DNA from: Pyrenochaeta sp. MPI-SDFR-AT-0127
Lineage: Eukaryota; Ascomycota; Dothideomycetes; Pleosporales; Cucurbitariaceae
Length of the DNA: 64,000 nucleotides
Direction: 5' to 3'
Assembly (NCBI GenBank): GCA_020747015.1
Contig: JAGTJM010000060.1
Span: 124,001 to 188,000, forward strand
Below, one piece after another: positions 22,489 through 33,852 of this stretch. The translations under genes were made by a program, and so were the position numbers. A model generated the notes under the pieces. That model did not search any database. It was not told where the DNA came from and saw only the letters and a program-made list of their open reading frames with translations. The stretch's first letter is position 1; each line of letters opens with the position of its first letter.

Positions 22489-24219
22489 ATGTCCCGCCGC
22501 AACAGCAGCGTTGTTGCTGTTGATCCAGAGCAGGCCCGCCGCCTCTCAATCGCCGTCCCGGATATCCAGCAAGTCACCCATGATGCCAACAAGGCCACAC
22601 AATCCGAACAGAACATGACCCTGAGGCAGGGTCTCAGGCTCTATCCCAAGGCCGTCGCATGGTCTGTCCTGCTCTCTGCTGCCATCATCATGGAGGGCTT
22701 TGATAAAGTTCTCATCGCCAATCTTATGGCCGTTCCTGCCTTCAAGCGGAAATTCGGTGAGCCCATTGCCGACGGCTCTTACGAGGTGACCGCAGCCTGG
22801 CAGTCGGGCCTCACCAACGGTGCATTCGTTGGTGAATTCATGGGTCTTCTCCTCAATGGCATCATTGCCGACCATTTCGGATATAAAAAGACGATGCTTG
22901 GCGCTCTGTTTGCGGTCAATCTGTTCATCTTCATCGTCTTTTTCGCCCAGAATATCGTCATGCTTCTATGCGGTCTCATTCTATGTGGTGTCCCGTGGGG
23001 TGTCTTCCAGACCCTGACCTGCACATATGCCGCCGAAGTGTGCCCCGTCCCGCTCCGCCCAATCCTTACGACCTATGTCAACCTCTGCTGGGTCATTGGC
23101 CAGTTCCTCGCTTCTGGTGTCTTGAAAGGTGTTGCCGAGCGTCCCGACCAATGGGCATATCGCATCCCATATGCCCTGCAGTGGCTCTGGCCGATTCCGT
23201 TGATGATCGGTATCAGCTTCGCTCCTGAATCACCTTGGTGGCTCGTCCGCAAGGACCGCGATGATGAGGCGAAGAAGATGCTCATGCGTTTGACATCCCC
23301 CGAGAAGCATCCCGACTTCAACGCCGACGAAACCATTGCCATGGTAAGACTTACATGCAGACTACTTATAAGCCTCAGACTAACTTAGCACCAGATGCGC
23401 CACACCAATGAACTTGAGAAAGCCGTCTCTGCTGGTACCTCGTACCTTGACTGCTTCAAAGGCACTGATCTTCGAAGGACCGAGATTGCAGCTATGACTT
23501 GGTTCACTCAGGCTTTTTGCGGCGCCGCGCTCATCGGTTATTCCACATACTTCTTCCAGCAGGCCGGCTTAAGCGACTCCGACGCATTCAGCATGTCCTT
23601 GGGCCAATACGCTATCGGCGGCGTTGGTGTTTTCATCGCATGGGCACTCATTCCTCGAGTTGGACGTCGAACTCTATACGTCTGCGGTGACGCCGCCATG
23701 ATCTTTCTTCTGATTATTATTGGCGGACTCGGTACTATCCCCAAAGGAAACGTTGGAGCACAATGGGGCATTGGAGCCATGCTTCTCTTGTTTGCTGCGG
23801 CTTACAACTGCACCGTCGGCCCTGTTTGCTACGCTATCGTCGCTGAGATCCCTTCCACTCGACTCCGCCAGAAAACTGTTGTGTTGGCCCGCAACTTCTA
23901 CAACCTTGCATCGGTGGTTGGCAACGTTCTCACCCCCCGCATGCTGAATCCAGGCGCCTGGAATTGGGGTGCGAAAGCCGGTTTCTTCTATGCTGGAACC
24001 TGCTTCGGCTGCTTCCTCTGGGCCTTTTTCCGGCTGCCCGAACCCAAGGGTAGGACATATGCAGAGCTTGACATCCTCTTCGAGAAGCGTGTCTCTGCGA
24101 GGCATTTCAAGGATACTATCGTCGATCAATTTCATGTTAGCGACACTGAGAGCGATCTTGGCGAAAAGAAAGGTGCTTCCGCTCATCTTGAGCAGGTCAA
24201 CACGAAGGAGTTGGCATAG
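22489..24219 (+). CDS. MFS sugar:H+ symporter, maltose/alpha-glucoside permease type
   Basis: Exons 22489-23343 and 23395-24219, 559 aa. The 51-nt intron has gtaaga, ctaac and ccag signals. Twelve hydrophobic segments are visible with sugar-porter signatures: GIIADHFGYKKTMLG after helix 2, PESPWWLVRKDRDDEA at the end of the first half, PRVGRRTLYVCGD at the matching loop of the second half, and LPEPKGRTYAELDILFE after the last helix. The N-terminal 45 residues are cytosolic and polar. The YQIT-like EMFGDK variant EGFDKVLIANLMA in helix 1 is typical of fungal maltose permeases. It would import maltose and related alpha-glucosides through the plasma membrane for the cytosolic maltase divergently transcribed next to it. 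Confidence 0.92.
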
Positions 24220-24513
24220 ACTGTTGTAACAATACACGAAGTCATAGTGTGGCGTTGATTTGTTGATACCATGTTTCATGACTGTTTTTACGATCTTGTT
24301 GTATAAATTTACATTTCATTAAGTATTGTAGAACGTCGCTCATTCCCAATACACGCAAGGTTCCTCCTTCGATTGATTGCCGCAATCTTCGTTTAGCATT
24401 GTACCACGTCACATTTCCACAGGCTATTTATACCCCCCCAAAGTTTTCACCTTTGTAGATTGGAAGGAAAGGACATATGGTCAGTATCAATAGATAAAGT
24501 TGTCAGGTTATTG

Positions 24514-26281
24514 TCACGTAGTACCGAAAGTCGCCATTGTCAGCCGCTTCGATATGTGGTTCCAAGTGGCCAATTGCCCAACTCGTGCCTCTGCTCTCGG
24601 AATCTCAATAATCGGCACTTGCACGTCCGCCAAATCTTCAAGTCCTGCAGCGGTCTTAGATTGTGTGACCTGATACCAAGGATCTGTTACGCCTGGGCTT
24701 TGCAAGTCCAATGGTAAGTTTGGCGAGCTCGCGTTGCTGACTGCCTCTGGAAACATGGTTTGTAGACGTTCCAACTTCTCCAGCAGAATACCACGCCGTG
24801 TCTGGTCAAGCTGCGGAAAAAGCAAAACAAAGTCGAGGATGAAGAGAAAATCATCGATTCGCAGTGCCGTTTCGTCAAGTGTGGCCGCAGGGACGTGAAT
24901 CAATACGTCAGCGATCGTGTCCGTAATTTCGAAGAGCTTCTGAGTAATGCTACTTCCGTGAACTTCAAGGTCATCGCGAGACATGCTTGACACTTGTTGC
25001 CGGAGTGTTTGCGACAGTCGAACAGGAAAGAGGAGCGAAAGGCATTCTTTCGATGAACGAGAGGAAAGAAGGGTTTGTCCCATCGCAAGGCGCCAAACCA
25101 GAGTACGCAACCACTCGCGAGTGATGGTCAAATCAGCACGCTGCATCATGGATAGATTTGCCAGTTCCCGTGCGTCGGCTTCAGGATCACCTTCAAGCTC
25201 GCGTGATTTAGCTTCAACCCAAGTACTAGTGACACTGCCTCCTTGCGAGTCAAGCCAGCTATTAAGAAATTCCGTGTCCAAGAGCCGAAAGAGTTTGATG
25301 ATTTGGTTGAAACCCTCGTGAACTTGTAACGGGAGGGTAGGATCACTCTCAGGCAGGGTGTACAGCGGTGGCAAAATAGCTCGGCGGTAGTCCAGGATAG
25401 CAAGAAAGCGTTCATGAATGTAGGCTTGCCAGTACAAGCGTTGTCTCCTCGAACGTTCTGGGGGCGTCAGATTCCCTGCATTCTCCACATTGTCGATTCG
25501 CAACAATTGGATAATAGATATGGCGTCTCTCATATAGAAAAAAGCGGCATCGCTGCCCTGTAGGCTCATGAGACAATTGTGTATGAACATCGACTGCATT
25601 GCACGCATGACCGAGAAGTGAAAATGCTTGCGGGCTGGCCTCATGCTGTCGATTGAGCAGTCCATTAAATGCTCGATAGTCTGCACAACCTCCTGCGTTC
25701 TGTTTTCGCCATAGCGTGTAAGATTGAGTGTACAACCACCAAAGGCATATATAAATGAGCGTACTTCCTGGTCGGTGTCCATGACTTGTATGTATTGTCT
25801 CAGTTCATGCTCCGATATGACAGGTTGGACTGGATAAACTCCTTCCACGTAGTCCGGAATAAGGTCGAGAAAGAAGGATTTGCTGTACTGTGACGGGAAT
25901 GGCGATGAAGGAGATGCTGCTACCCGTCAGCATCCTTGTATCATCCCAATCATAGGGCTAATAGGGAAACACACTGGCGTCGCTTCCATTCCGCTCGATT
26001 GGTGGTGAGATGGCGCCATATGACGGCTGGTACATCCCATGCCCTGAGTTCGCTGGCAGTATCGGCGGTGAAGTAGCATTTGCATTCGCTGTTTGATTTC
26101 TGAATTCCGAGATGATATGCCCCCGTTTACCCTGTGATCGTTGCTTGTTGGAAGGAGAGTAGACGCATCGTAAACCAAGATGTGCGCATTGCTGGCAGCG
26201 CTCCTGCCCGTTGCACTTAACCTTCCGACGTTTGCAGGCATCGCATGCCTTCGAGACTCTTTTCTGAGCTTGCTGTTCCAT
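24514..26281 (-). CDS. Zn2Cys6 transcription factor, MAL-activator type
   Basis: Exons 25975-26281 and 24514-25919 on the minus strand, 570 aa. The N-terminus has a canonical binuclear cluster, C13-X2-C16-X6-C23-X5-C29-X2-C32-X6-C39 (ACDACKRRKVKC, RCQQC, RCVYS), followed by a basic linker. Exon 2 holds the long alpha-helical fungal regulatory region with FFLDLIPDYVEGVYPVQP near its start. The overall shape resembles AmyR/MalR and yeast MAL activators. The acceptor could also be three bases further on (tagcag), changing one residue. Position beside the maltase and permease supports a role in alpha-glucoside induction; this is inference from context. The 3' end converges with the permease gene. 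Confidence 0.88.
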
Positions 26282-26822
26282 TGTACTGGTTCATGATGCA
26301 CTCGCAGTGTCTTTGTACAAGCCTGAGCGATGGAACAGAAGATCCGGGGGCGGTAGGACCACAATGCGGAGTCGCGCTAGCTCTGGGGCCGGCCTCTGTC
26401 ATTGGTTCGTTTGCCGAAAATGGAAATTGACACGGCTGAAGAAGCAGGCGCAATTGGTTTGGAAGTCGGCACGAAGAATACGACATGTGTATGATTCGCG
26501 CAGCGCCAGGAGACTTGCACCTGGGTCTGGGGTACGGCCGAACAACAAACATGGGGTTGGCCAAGGCGAAAGCTCTTCGCTGCATGGTCTACTTCTCAAT
26601 TGTGAGCGCTTTACCATCCACATAAGCCAAGACCCTGTTACCCGAGATCCAACTTGTGTTGTCAGGCCACGCCTCTGGCCTTCTCGAACAACTGCTGCCG
26701 AGGCAGTAAATCAAGGGGAAATAGCTCCCATCATTGCTCAGAGTTCGGGTCTTTCATCATCGCGACATTCTTCATTTTGCTCGTCTAGTCTACCCATTTC
26801 GCCATTCTTGACCTCACTCAAG
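26282..26822. other. Promoter region of the Zn2Cys6 gene
   Basis: About 540 bp between the activator start and the 3' end of the next minus-strand gene. Short open frames on both strands show no domain. Confidence 0.5.
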
Positions 26823-27978
26823 CTACACATGTCTATATGGCTGCGCAGGTGCCTCGAATACCGGCTGGCCCCACGCATTTCGCTGAGGTGGCAGATATGA
26901 GTTATCGATCTCTACCGCTCCGTTCGTCGTATATGCTGAGTGCTGGTACGCTGGTGGCTGATACGGTGGAGCAGGAGAGTGCAATGGTGCAGGTACTTCT
27001 ACCGGCCGTGGCGATTTGTCAGGCAGTTTGTGAAAACCATCGCTGGACATTGGGAAGGATTGATCTTGGCCACCAGTTGCAAGCTTGTTGCGATAGTGCC
27101 GTCTAATAAAAAACCAAAAGAGTGAGACAATAATGATGAATGCAACGAGGCCGGCCGCTGAAGCAGCTATCATAGTGGTCTGGGAGAAGGTATGCGATTT
27201 TTGGTTCGTTCCGGATGCCGAGGTAGGAGAAGCGGATGTGAATGTTGCGCTGGCAGCCGTGTTCGTAGGCTTTGCATCTATAACTTCGGTTCTGATCTCA
27301 GTACTCATTGCGCGAGAAAGTGAAGCGGGCGAGGTACCGGTGCGTGTTGCTTCAGTAGGGGTGGCTATGGGGAACACAGAGGCTTTTGTACTGGCAAAAT
27401 CTCTGATGACGGTCGGGGAACCAAGTGAGAACACCTTCGAGTCGTCATTGCAGCATGTGCTCTCATCAGAATTACAGCAATATCGATCACCACCGCATGG
27501 CACAAGCCGGTCATATGAATTGCTATAGCTGTTGGCTGCAATTCGTCAGTCATTGCAGAGGTGCTTCTAGTTTATGGATTGGTACTTGAATTCTTGCAGT
27601 GTTGAAAACAGTTAGGGCTATTCCAGTTTTTATCACTACAAGCCCCTCGAAACATGTATCCGCCGGGGTAGTAACATAAACCTGAAAGTCGCCGTCAGTT
27701 GAATAATCCAATCGAGTTACATTGACCAAAAGCAAGTGTGAGATTACCATTAGATAAACACTGATCTCCTTCGCTCATGATACAGCAAGACGTGTACTCA
27801 TCTCCAGAGCATGGAACATAAGCGTAATCACTTGGAAAAGATCCATCGGGATAGTAACTTTTGGTGTCAAATTACATTTCTTAAGCATAGATTAGATTTC
27901 TCACCACGAAGCATCCACGTAGCCGAGTAGATGACTCCCAAAGAAAGCGAAAGATAAGGATAAAACGTCGAAGAACAT
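26823..27978 (-). CDS. Secreted-then-anchored type I membrane protein with Cys-rich ectodomain
   Basis: Four minus-strand exons: 27905-27978, 27748-27857, 27586-27681, 26823-27535; 330 aa. The 47-, 66- and 50-nt introns carry good signals. A signal peptide (FFDVLSLSFAFFGSHLLGYVDA) precedes a cysteine-rich head with CYYPDGSFP, YVPCSGD, SCCIMSEGDQC, LCYYPGGYMFRGAC, CFQHC and PCGGDRYCC. Then follow a Ser/Thr-rich stalk, one transmembrane helix (AASAAGLVAFIIIVSLFWFF), a basic stop-transfer (RRHYRNK) and a Pro-rich cytosolic tail of about 85 residues. The layout resembles Wsc/Mid2-type surface sensors, but the head is neither a WSC nor an annotated Mid2 domain that I can name. Members with this double CYYP head are common in Pezizomycotina. 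A sensor role is inference. Confidence 0.8.
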
Positions 27979-28865
27979 AGTTAAGCTTATCCCAAGGAGT
28001 GGATGAATGTGAAGAGAGAGAACAACAACGACAACAATTATCACAGGAAAAACTGGCCCGGACGGTTTGATAAGAGGGAGCATGAAATCAGCCGAATACC
28101 CATCGTGCCCATCTCCTTGTTCCTGCATTTCACGTTCAGCTGAACGCCTCAAAACGCCTACCTCGCTTCCTCATGCGAGGGCGCTCACGAGCAGCCTATC
28201 ATGGAAGGCGGCAGCATCTCCACTTCGAGGACTTTCCATAATTCTCAACTTACGAAATGATGTTCTGCTCTTGGCTGGCTTTGCATCCGAAGAACGAGCG
28301 CTTCGGCAGTCTACACGCCCGTGCACAGATGGTGAAACGGTAATATACTCGTGGTCGCTGTCAAGTACACCATAGAAAGGACGCAATACGAACAAAAGAC
28401 TAGCCTGACATGATTGGCTCCTACCCTATATGATTTTTAGATGGCATTTGCAATCAAGATGAGCCAAAATGAAAGTACGGCGACAATACGACGTCCAGGC
28501 CGGAGTGGGAACATAACCAAGAGAAGTCGGGTGTTTTGTATGAATAATATGCTCTCCCTAAAAGTCACATGCTCGGTCTTGTCGATTATATAAGAAACTC
28601 TCTTCAACAAGCAGCAAAAATCGGGAATTGTCCTGCCACACATCCACTTCATGGTGTGATGGAGGCTATTCATCGATGAGACATCTGTTTCTCATCCCAC
28701 ACTTGAGTGCACTACCGTTGCCAGGTTCGAATGCTGGTTGAGAGAGACATCCACGAGATCCATCATGCATCCAAACGTGCTGAATTTCTGCTCCAATTCC
28801 CAGGTCTTATCAACGTCCAAACGAGACTTACAAAGAGCGTGTCGGTTTCCCTTGTTTTCACAGAC
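27979..28865. other. Intergenic region, no gene supported
   Basis: About 890 bp. A homopurine/GT-rich stretch near 28010-28040 on the minus strand encodes poly-Val only by composition. Nothing else supported. Confidence 0.5.
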
Positions 28866-29876
28866 CTAGTTGAGCTTGTGAGGCGCGTTGTCGGCTCCAG
28901 TGGCGTCAGACTCGGTCTCCTTCTCAGCCGCCGCCCTGGCCTGAATGTACTTATATTTCAAGCGAGCAGCCCGTAACTCGGCCTCTGCAACTTCCAGCTC
29001 AGCCTGGAGCGTCTGTATGGCGAGTGGCTCGGTGCAAGTTCCGATTGCGTCACTCGTGAACGATCGGGCACTGAGAAAGCCAGAAGAGGCAGAGGATGGA
29101 GGAGGAAGGAGGGACAAGCTACCGGCGCAGGTGGCAGAGTCGTCGCAATCAGGTTGGTCAGTCCTCAAGGCACCTTGAATAGAGGAGCGGTCACTGTCCG
29201 AAGTAGCACGGCCCACTGAGTAGCGCTTCTTGTTAGACTTGTCCTTGCGCTGGAAGCCACCTCCCTCGGAACGGCGGAGACGACCATGAGACCCATCTAC
29301 CTTAAGTTTTAGCACAGTCTTAATCAAAACCTATCAACTGAACTTGCATTTGCGCCGCTTTGCAGATTCTTGCACACGAGCCTCGTAGACTTCGTGATTA
29401 CGGCGTTTTCGATGGCGCGTTGTGCCCTTGGGTTCTTCCAATTCTACCAACTCTTCAAAATATGAATCATAAGAGTCATCGGAAGAACCCTGATTGTGAG
29501 GATCAGACGCGTCCTTACGTCCAGGGTTCTCATATTCATCTTTGAGCTCTTTAATGTCAGCTAGACGGCACCACGGATGCTTTGGCTCATGCAAAACGAC
29601 TTTCGCGCGCAGGTCATCCTGAAATTTAAGGAGGTCTCCGCCATTCATCCGCGAAATGGCCATCAAATCTTTGAGGAACTGGACACCCCAATTGCGTGGA
29701 TCATTCTCAGTCTGGTCCTTGATATGATCACGCCGCTCACAGTCCCAAGTACGCATACGGATGTCCTCGGGAATGATTTGCACTACGTTGTCGACATTGA
29801 AAGAGGATGCCAATGCGGGGAGAAGACAGTTAACCAGGTCTTTGGTGTCTGGATTAAGGTTTGCAAAGCGACCCAT
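28866..29876 (-). CDS. Conserved hypothetical protein with basic nuclear-type segments and C-terminal coiled coil
   Basis: Exons 29339-29876 and 28866-29296 on the minus strand, 322 aa. The 42-nt intron (gttgat donor, gctaaaac, aaggtag acceptor) is short and its donor weak, but joining keeps frame and gives NGSHGRLRRSEGGGF. The N-terminal 120 residues look folded (ETEND, DPRNWGVQFLKDLMAISR, HPWCRLADIKELKDEY). An acidic Ser/Asp stretch follows, then basic clusters RHRKRR and KRRKCK that could act as nuclear localisation signals. The last 60 residues form a probable coiled coil (LQAELEVAEAELRAARLKYK). I do not recognise the family and assign no function. Confidence 0.7.
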
Positions 29877-30926
29877 AATAGTGACTAGCGTACAAGAATG
29901 GGTGTGTAAGATATAACAAGGGTTCTGATGTTGGCACTAGCTGCCGCACATTAGCAAGATTTCTTGACTGCCCAGGGTTGTAACTTGGGAGAAGAGCGGG
30001 GCAGAGTAGGGAGAATTGTGCAGGACTGCACAGTCAAGTACCCTTAGCGAACTGGGGGAAATCCCTGGTGGAATCCTAGCAACCTTTGAGCTGTAGTATT
30101 ATGAAGTTTCCGTAGGGCAAGCGGTAGAAGCTAATATCACTATTGTTAATGCTTTGGGTACTCCAAGCGCAGGTACCTCGCTTCGAGCAGCTTAAAGACG
30201 AATATCAAGTGAAATTGCACCTATATGTGTTGTTGGTCGGGTGAGACTGGTGATGTGATGGCCCGTTGCGGGCGATTGATGTAAGATACGCGTGAGCAAT
30301 ACAAATCAGTAGGCAGATTCGCGTGCAGAGCGGCTTTCTGATGAGCTATCAGAGTAGGGTCGGGAGAAAGAATCTTTCATTGTAAATTCAAAATGCATTA
30401 GACGCATAAGAGTGTATTGAGACTATCTCTAAAGCGAGTGCTGCAGCCAACCTTATTTGCCACTCCTGAGTAGCGGGAAGAGAACAGTGAAGTAAAGTTT
30501 CAGTGAAGCCCGACTTTATCTCATTCCTGAACATTAGAAGATCATGCGCTATAAGCCATATATTCGATTACATATCTCCGTTGACAAGAAATAATCTCAC
30601 ATTCCCTTATTGTATGATTGAAACTATGAGCGCTTAACGGAAAGATGTAAGTTCTACGCAACTTTAAGCGCAAGCCGTATTGAACGCGCAAGAGGAATTT
30701 GGAAGGGATATAAATTTGTGAATCAAATTAACAGAGTCTAATGACCATGGATCAAGCAAATATGCGGACAATGAAGTCAGGATTGATGAAAACGTGCCTA
30801 TCGGCACCACTTTCCTTTCGCATTACCACTTCGGAAGGTTTCGCTTCCACCTGCCCAGGTCTACTTCTCAACTAATAACCACATCAGCTCTGCTGTCATC
30901 TTGGCCCAACCATACGTTGAATATCA
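29877..30926. other. Intergenic region between divergent genes
   Basis: About 1.05 kb, comparatively AT-rich, with no open frame over 60 codons on either strand. It contains the promoters of the flanking divergent genes. No TATA at a convincing distance was seen. Confidence 0.55.
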
Positions 30927-31667
30927 ATGGCTATGAAAAGGGAGCGCTCGCCCTCTCCAGATTCTAGATTAGGTATTTTTCGCTCCTCGACAATAGAAGA
31001 GCAAAGGTCCGTTTTCATAGCCGCTTTTTCCACCACCCACTCCGCCAAAGCACTGCAAACGCTGCCAGAATTCAGGACCGCAACCCACAAGATCGCAGCA
31101 TGGCGAAAACGATCACGACAAATGTCACTTAGGCCAAGCTCCAATGTTCTCTATGATCTAGGCCACGATGATGACGGAGAAAAGTGGGCTGGAGGACGCC
31201 TAAGTAACGTGCTCAGGGACACCAAAGCAGAGGGAGTCGTAGTAGTGGCACGTTGGTATGGCGGCCAGAACATTGGACCCATTCGGTTTACGCATATTGA
31301 GAATTGTGCCAAAGAAGCAATCTGGAAATGGAAGGCGGTAGACACAGAAACGAAAAAGGGAGAAGCAATCAAGAAGCAGAAAGTCGAAGAACAGGTCAAC
31401 AGCAAACAGCTTATGGAAACCTTGCATGAACGAGACTACAATATCTTTACTTTGAGGAAGTTGCTTGCAGAGAAGAAGGCTAAGCTGCAGGGTGAAGAAC
31501 CCGCCCCGCCGACACCATTTAAACTGCAGGTGTATGAGAAGATGCCCATAGATGCACTCAAAAGAGTCGATAAGGCCCGAGATGCAACGGTTGCGTTTAT
31601 CTTAAAGCAAATTGATAAAGTGGACGAGGAGTCGAACTTGGTTGAGGCCCTGCAGAATGGCACATAG
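30927..31667 (+). CDS. IMPACT/UPF0029-family protein
   Basis: Single exon, 246 aa; a second Met two codons in (30933) is an equally possible start. The IMPACT N-terminal (UPF0029) domain covers about residues 15-140. Its signature is KFxAxxxxv-like SVFIAAFSTTHSAKAL, then DDDGEKWAGGRLSNVL, VVVVARWYGGQNIGPIRF and IENCAKEA. The C-terminal 100 residues are helical and charged (RDYNIFTLRKLLAEKKAK, KRVDKARDATVAFILKQ). Yih1/IMPACT proteins bind Gcn1 and restrain Gcn2 signalling, but those carry an N-terminal RWD domain that is absent here. This is therefore a UPF0029-only relative whose role is unproven. Confidence 0.87.
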   Translation: MAMKRERSPSPDSRLGIFRSSTIEEQRSVFIAAFSTTHSAKALQTLPEFRTATHKIAAWRKRSRQMSLRPSSNVLYDLGHDDDGEKWAGGRLSNVLRDTKAEGVVVVARWYGGQNIGPIRFTHIENCAKEAIWKWKAVDTETKKGEAIKKQKVEEQVNSKQLMETLHERDYNIFTLRKLLAEKKAKLQGEEPAPPTPFKLQVYEKMPIDALKRVDKARDATVAFILKQIDKVDEESNLVEALQNGT

Positions 31668-32552
31668 TGTTCACGGACAGATTCGGACGAGCCCATTTCC
31701 GGCAAGACGGAAAGCATCGATGACTTCGAAATGACACATAAAAGTGAAATGGTCATGTTAGATAGTGGCAGAAATCTCGCGCCTTCTCTCCAATTATACT
31801 TCAACTATTGGTGTCTATATCCCAATCAAGGCTCATGTGCTGGGCTTATACTCCTGGTCCAGAAACAAGTGGCGACAACGTGAAGTTTAGTCCAACAAGC
31901 GTGATGCTTCAAAGTTAAGACCGGACTCAAGTGCAGTTTCGTCACGAAAACCTGATCGCGGCGACCGGTGCAACTCTCTCCAGCTCCATCCAGCACATAG
32001 GCTACCACATGCCCAGTAATAGGGGTGACGGCCCACACGAAACGACGAGTCGAATCCTCATGATCCATATCGTGTTTGGGTAGATTATTCCATGGAGGTC
32101 TGCAAAGGCCTTTTGGGATACAGCACGTGTAAACTAGATTGCAACAACCTGTCTCGACCAAGTTCGGGAGTGAGTTATGTGCATCAAAGAATTCCATAAT
32201 CAAAGAGCCGGATGCAGGTACTTGTAGTCGAATGCCGGATCTATGGCTGTTATATAATGCCCAAAATACAGGCCATGCTATGCGTGTAATGTACAGTAGA
32301 GAGTGTACAGTCAGTAATCTAACGCCACCTATCAAACACAGCACGATACCCTGAAATGGTATGCTCAGACTCAGGTATAGTAATACATGGTATGGCATCT
32401 GCGAATACGTCACCAACTTCTATCACGGCCTTGGGTGACATTGACGGCCCAATTATGTCTTCATATCCCTTACCACCATGCCCTTTCAATGGCTCAGGTT
32501 CCACCGGCCTTTTTTGAGTCTTCTCATTATCATCTTCCTCCCTTTCTTTGTC
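31668..32552. other. Region downstream of the IMPACT gene, including an open frame after a stop
   Basis: About 885 bp. A minus-strand frame at 31826-32416 looks like noise. From 32319 to 32552 the minus strand stays open in the same frame as the small gene at 32553-32949, past its TAG. See that entry. Confidence 0.45.
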
Positions 32553-32949
32553 CTAATCCTGCTCAGAAACCCATGTCTCCTCTTCCGAACCAGATGTGAC
32601 GGGTTGTACGTGTCGCGGGGACCACATCGGATCTGCATACAGCCTATTCCGGGATGAGAGGAGATCTTGCCAGCCAGATCTAATGTTTCCGGCGAGAACG
32701 AGAGTGACGATGGAATCGTGCCAGGGGCGGTCAGGGTCGAAGGTGAGCATGTGCGTGCAAGTATCGGGCGGCGGGGGCTGAGGAGAGAGATGGAGCGGCT
32801 TTGGAACGAGATTATGGTTCTATGCATTTTGTCAGCAGATGCTCACCCTCTTTGGAGGTCACCTTGCTTTTGAGGAGCTGCCATGTGCACAATTCCTGGT
32901 CGTAGCCTGGTTGCGTTCGAAGCAGAGCGTGCCGCAACCTTGATGCCAT
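32553..32949 (-). CDS. Putative small protein, two exons, possibly truncated by a stop
   Basis: Minus-strand exons 32863-32949 and 32553-32819 give 117 aa. The 43-nt intron has a gtgacc donor, gctgac branch and gcatag acceptor, and joins a Met-initiated frame (ASRLRHALLRTQPGYDQELC) to LTFDPDRPWHDSIVTLVLAG. This looks like folded protein. The chain ends WVSEQD at a TAG, but the same frame continues open for 78 codons with acidic then protein-like sequence (PSMSPKAVIEVGDVFAD). Either the TAG is a genuine end, or it is a premature stop in a decaying gene, or an intron was missed. No family recognised. Confidence 0.4.
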
Positions 32950-33201
32950 GGAGAGTGTTCATAATGGAATGAAATACGTGGATGGCCCAGTCGGTGCCAG
33001 TGTCCTGATGCAACCTTGAAGCTGGATATTGATGCCCGTTGCAGCTCCGCAAAAGCCAGATGCACGGACCCAGTTTCCAAGAAAAAAGTTCGCTGCCCTA
33101 CACAGTACCATCACCATTTACCCACGAGCCCTTAGCCTCCACAGCCTCGCTGACGCATCCTCAGCCCTCAATTCCGCTTATCCAACTTCTCTTGCTGCAA
33201 A

Positions 33202-33852
33202 ATGTCCCTCGAAGCCCCCCCGCCGTCGCGCCACATCGCCTCCAGACCCATATCACTCACTTGCGCATCCCGCATGCTGGAAAGCTATCTGAAGAACTCC
33301 GAGCGGCACCCGCACCTACATCCGGACGCACTCATCACACCCACCGGCGTTACCTTCTCATCACATGGCGGACCCACAGGCGGCGTTGTTATGCACAATC
33401 TGCGGCGCGTAGCTGCTGGTCTTCAAGGACAATACTTAGAGCCCGAGGGTACACCAGAGCCCGAGGATGGCGAGGGAGACAATTCGGAGGAGCTTGGGCA
33501 TGGGAAGAAAGTTGGAAAGAGGGTCTCGAGGGACATTAAGGGCGGCAAGGCGTCAGCAGACCAAGATGGATGGCAGAATAAAGCAGAGTACGAGCGTGAT
33601 TATGTGGCTGTGGAGATTAGCGAGATTGGGGATCGCAAACATGTCGCGCGTGATGGCAGCGGGGAGCCAGAGATTGAGGTCACTGGTGGTCCACAGGTGA
33701 GCGGCACGAAACGAAAGAAGGGCACGCTGGACGGGCAGCATGGGCAAGATGGTCCAAAACTAGACAAGCAGGCAAGGAAGAAGGCAAAAAAGGAAAGAAA
33801 TAAGCAACAGAGGAGGGAGCAAGAGAAGAAGAGGGCCGAGATGGCTGAGTAG
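33202..33852 (+). CDS. Conserved hypothetical protein with Lys-rich C-terminus (nuclear/nucleolar type)
   Basis: Single exon, 216 aa. The N-terminal 80 residues are the conserved part (RMLESYLKNSERHPHLHPDA, TPTGVTFSSHGGPTGGVVMHNLRRV). The middle is acidic and disordered, and the last 45 residues are a run of Lys/Arg/Gln (KLDKQARKKAKKERNKQQRR) of the kind found in nucleolar or ribosome-biogenesis proteins. The start is the first Met of the frame in a plausible context (aaaATGtcc). The architecture is reminiscent of small, fast-evolving RNA polymerase I-associated subunits, but I cannot confirm that, so no function is assigned. Confidence 0.72.
   Translation: MSLEAPPPSRHIASRPISLTCASRMLESYLKNSERHPHLHPDALITPTGVTFSSHGGPTGGVVMHNLRRVAAGLQGQYLEPEGTPEPEDGEGDNSEELGHGKKVGKRVSRDIKGGKASADQDGWQNKAEYERDYVAVEISEIGDRKHVARDGSGEPEIEVTGGPQVSGTKRKKGTLDGQHGQDGPKLDKQARKKAKKERNKQQRREQEKKRAEMAE

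Noticed and set aside
28700..28760. GGTTCGAAT box resembling a tRNA B-box
   Set aside because: The flanking bases do not pair into a T-stem with the right loop size and no A-box is found at the proper distance.
31826..32416. 196-codon minus-strand frame downstream of the IMPACT gene
   Set aside because: Scattered Cys, Trp and His with no conserved pattern; reads as non-coding.
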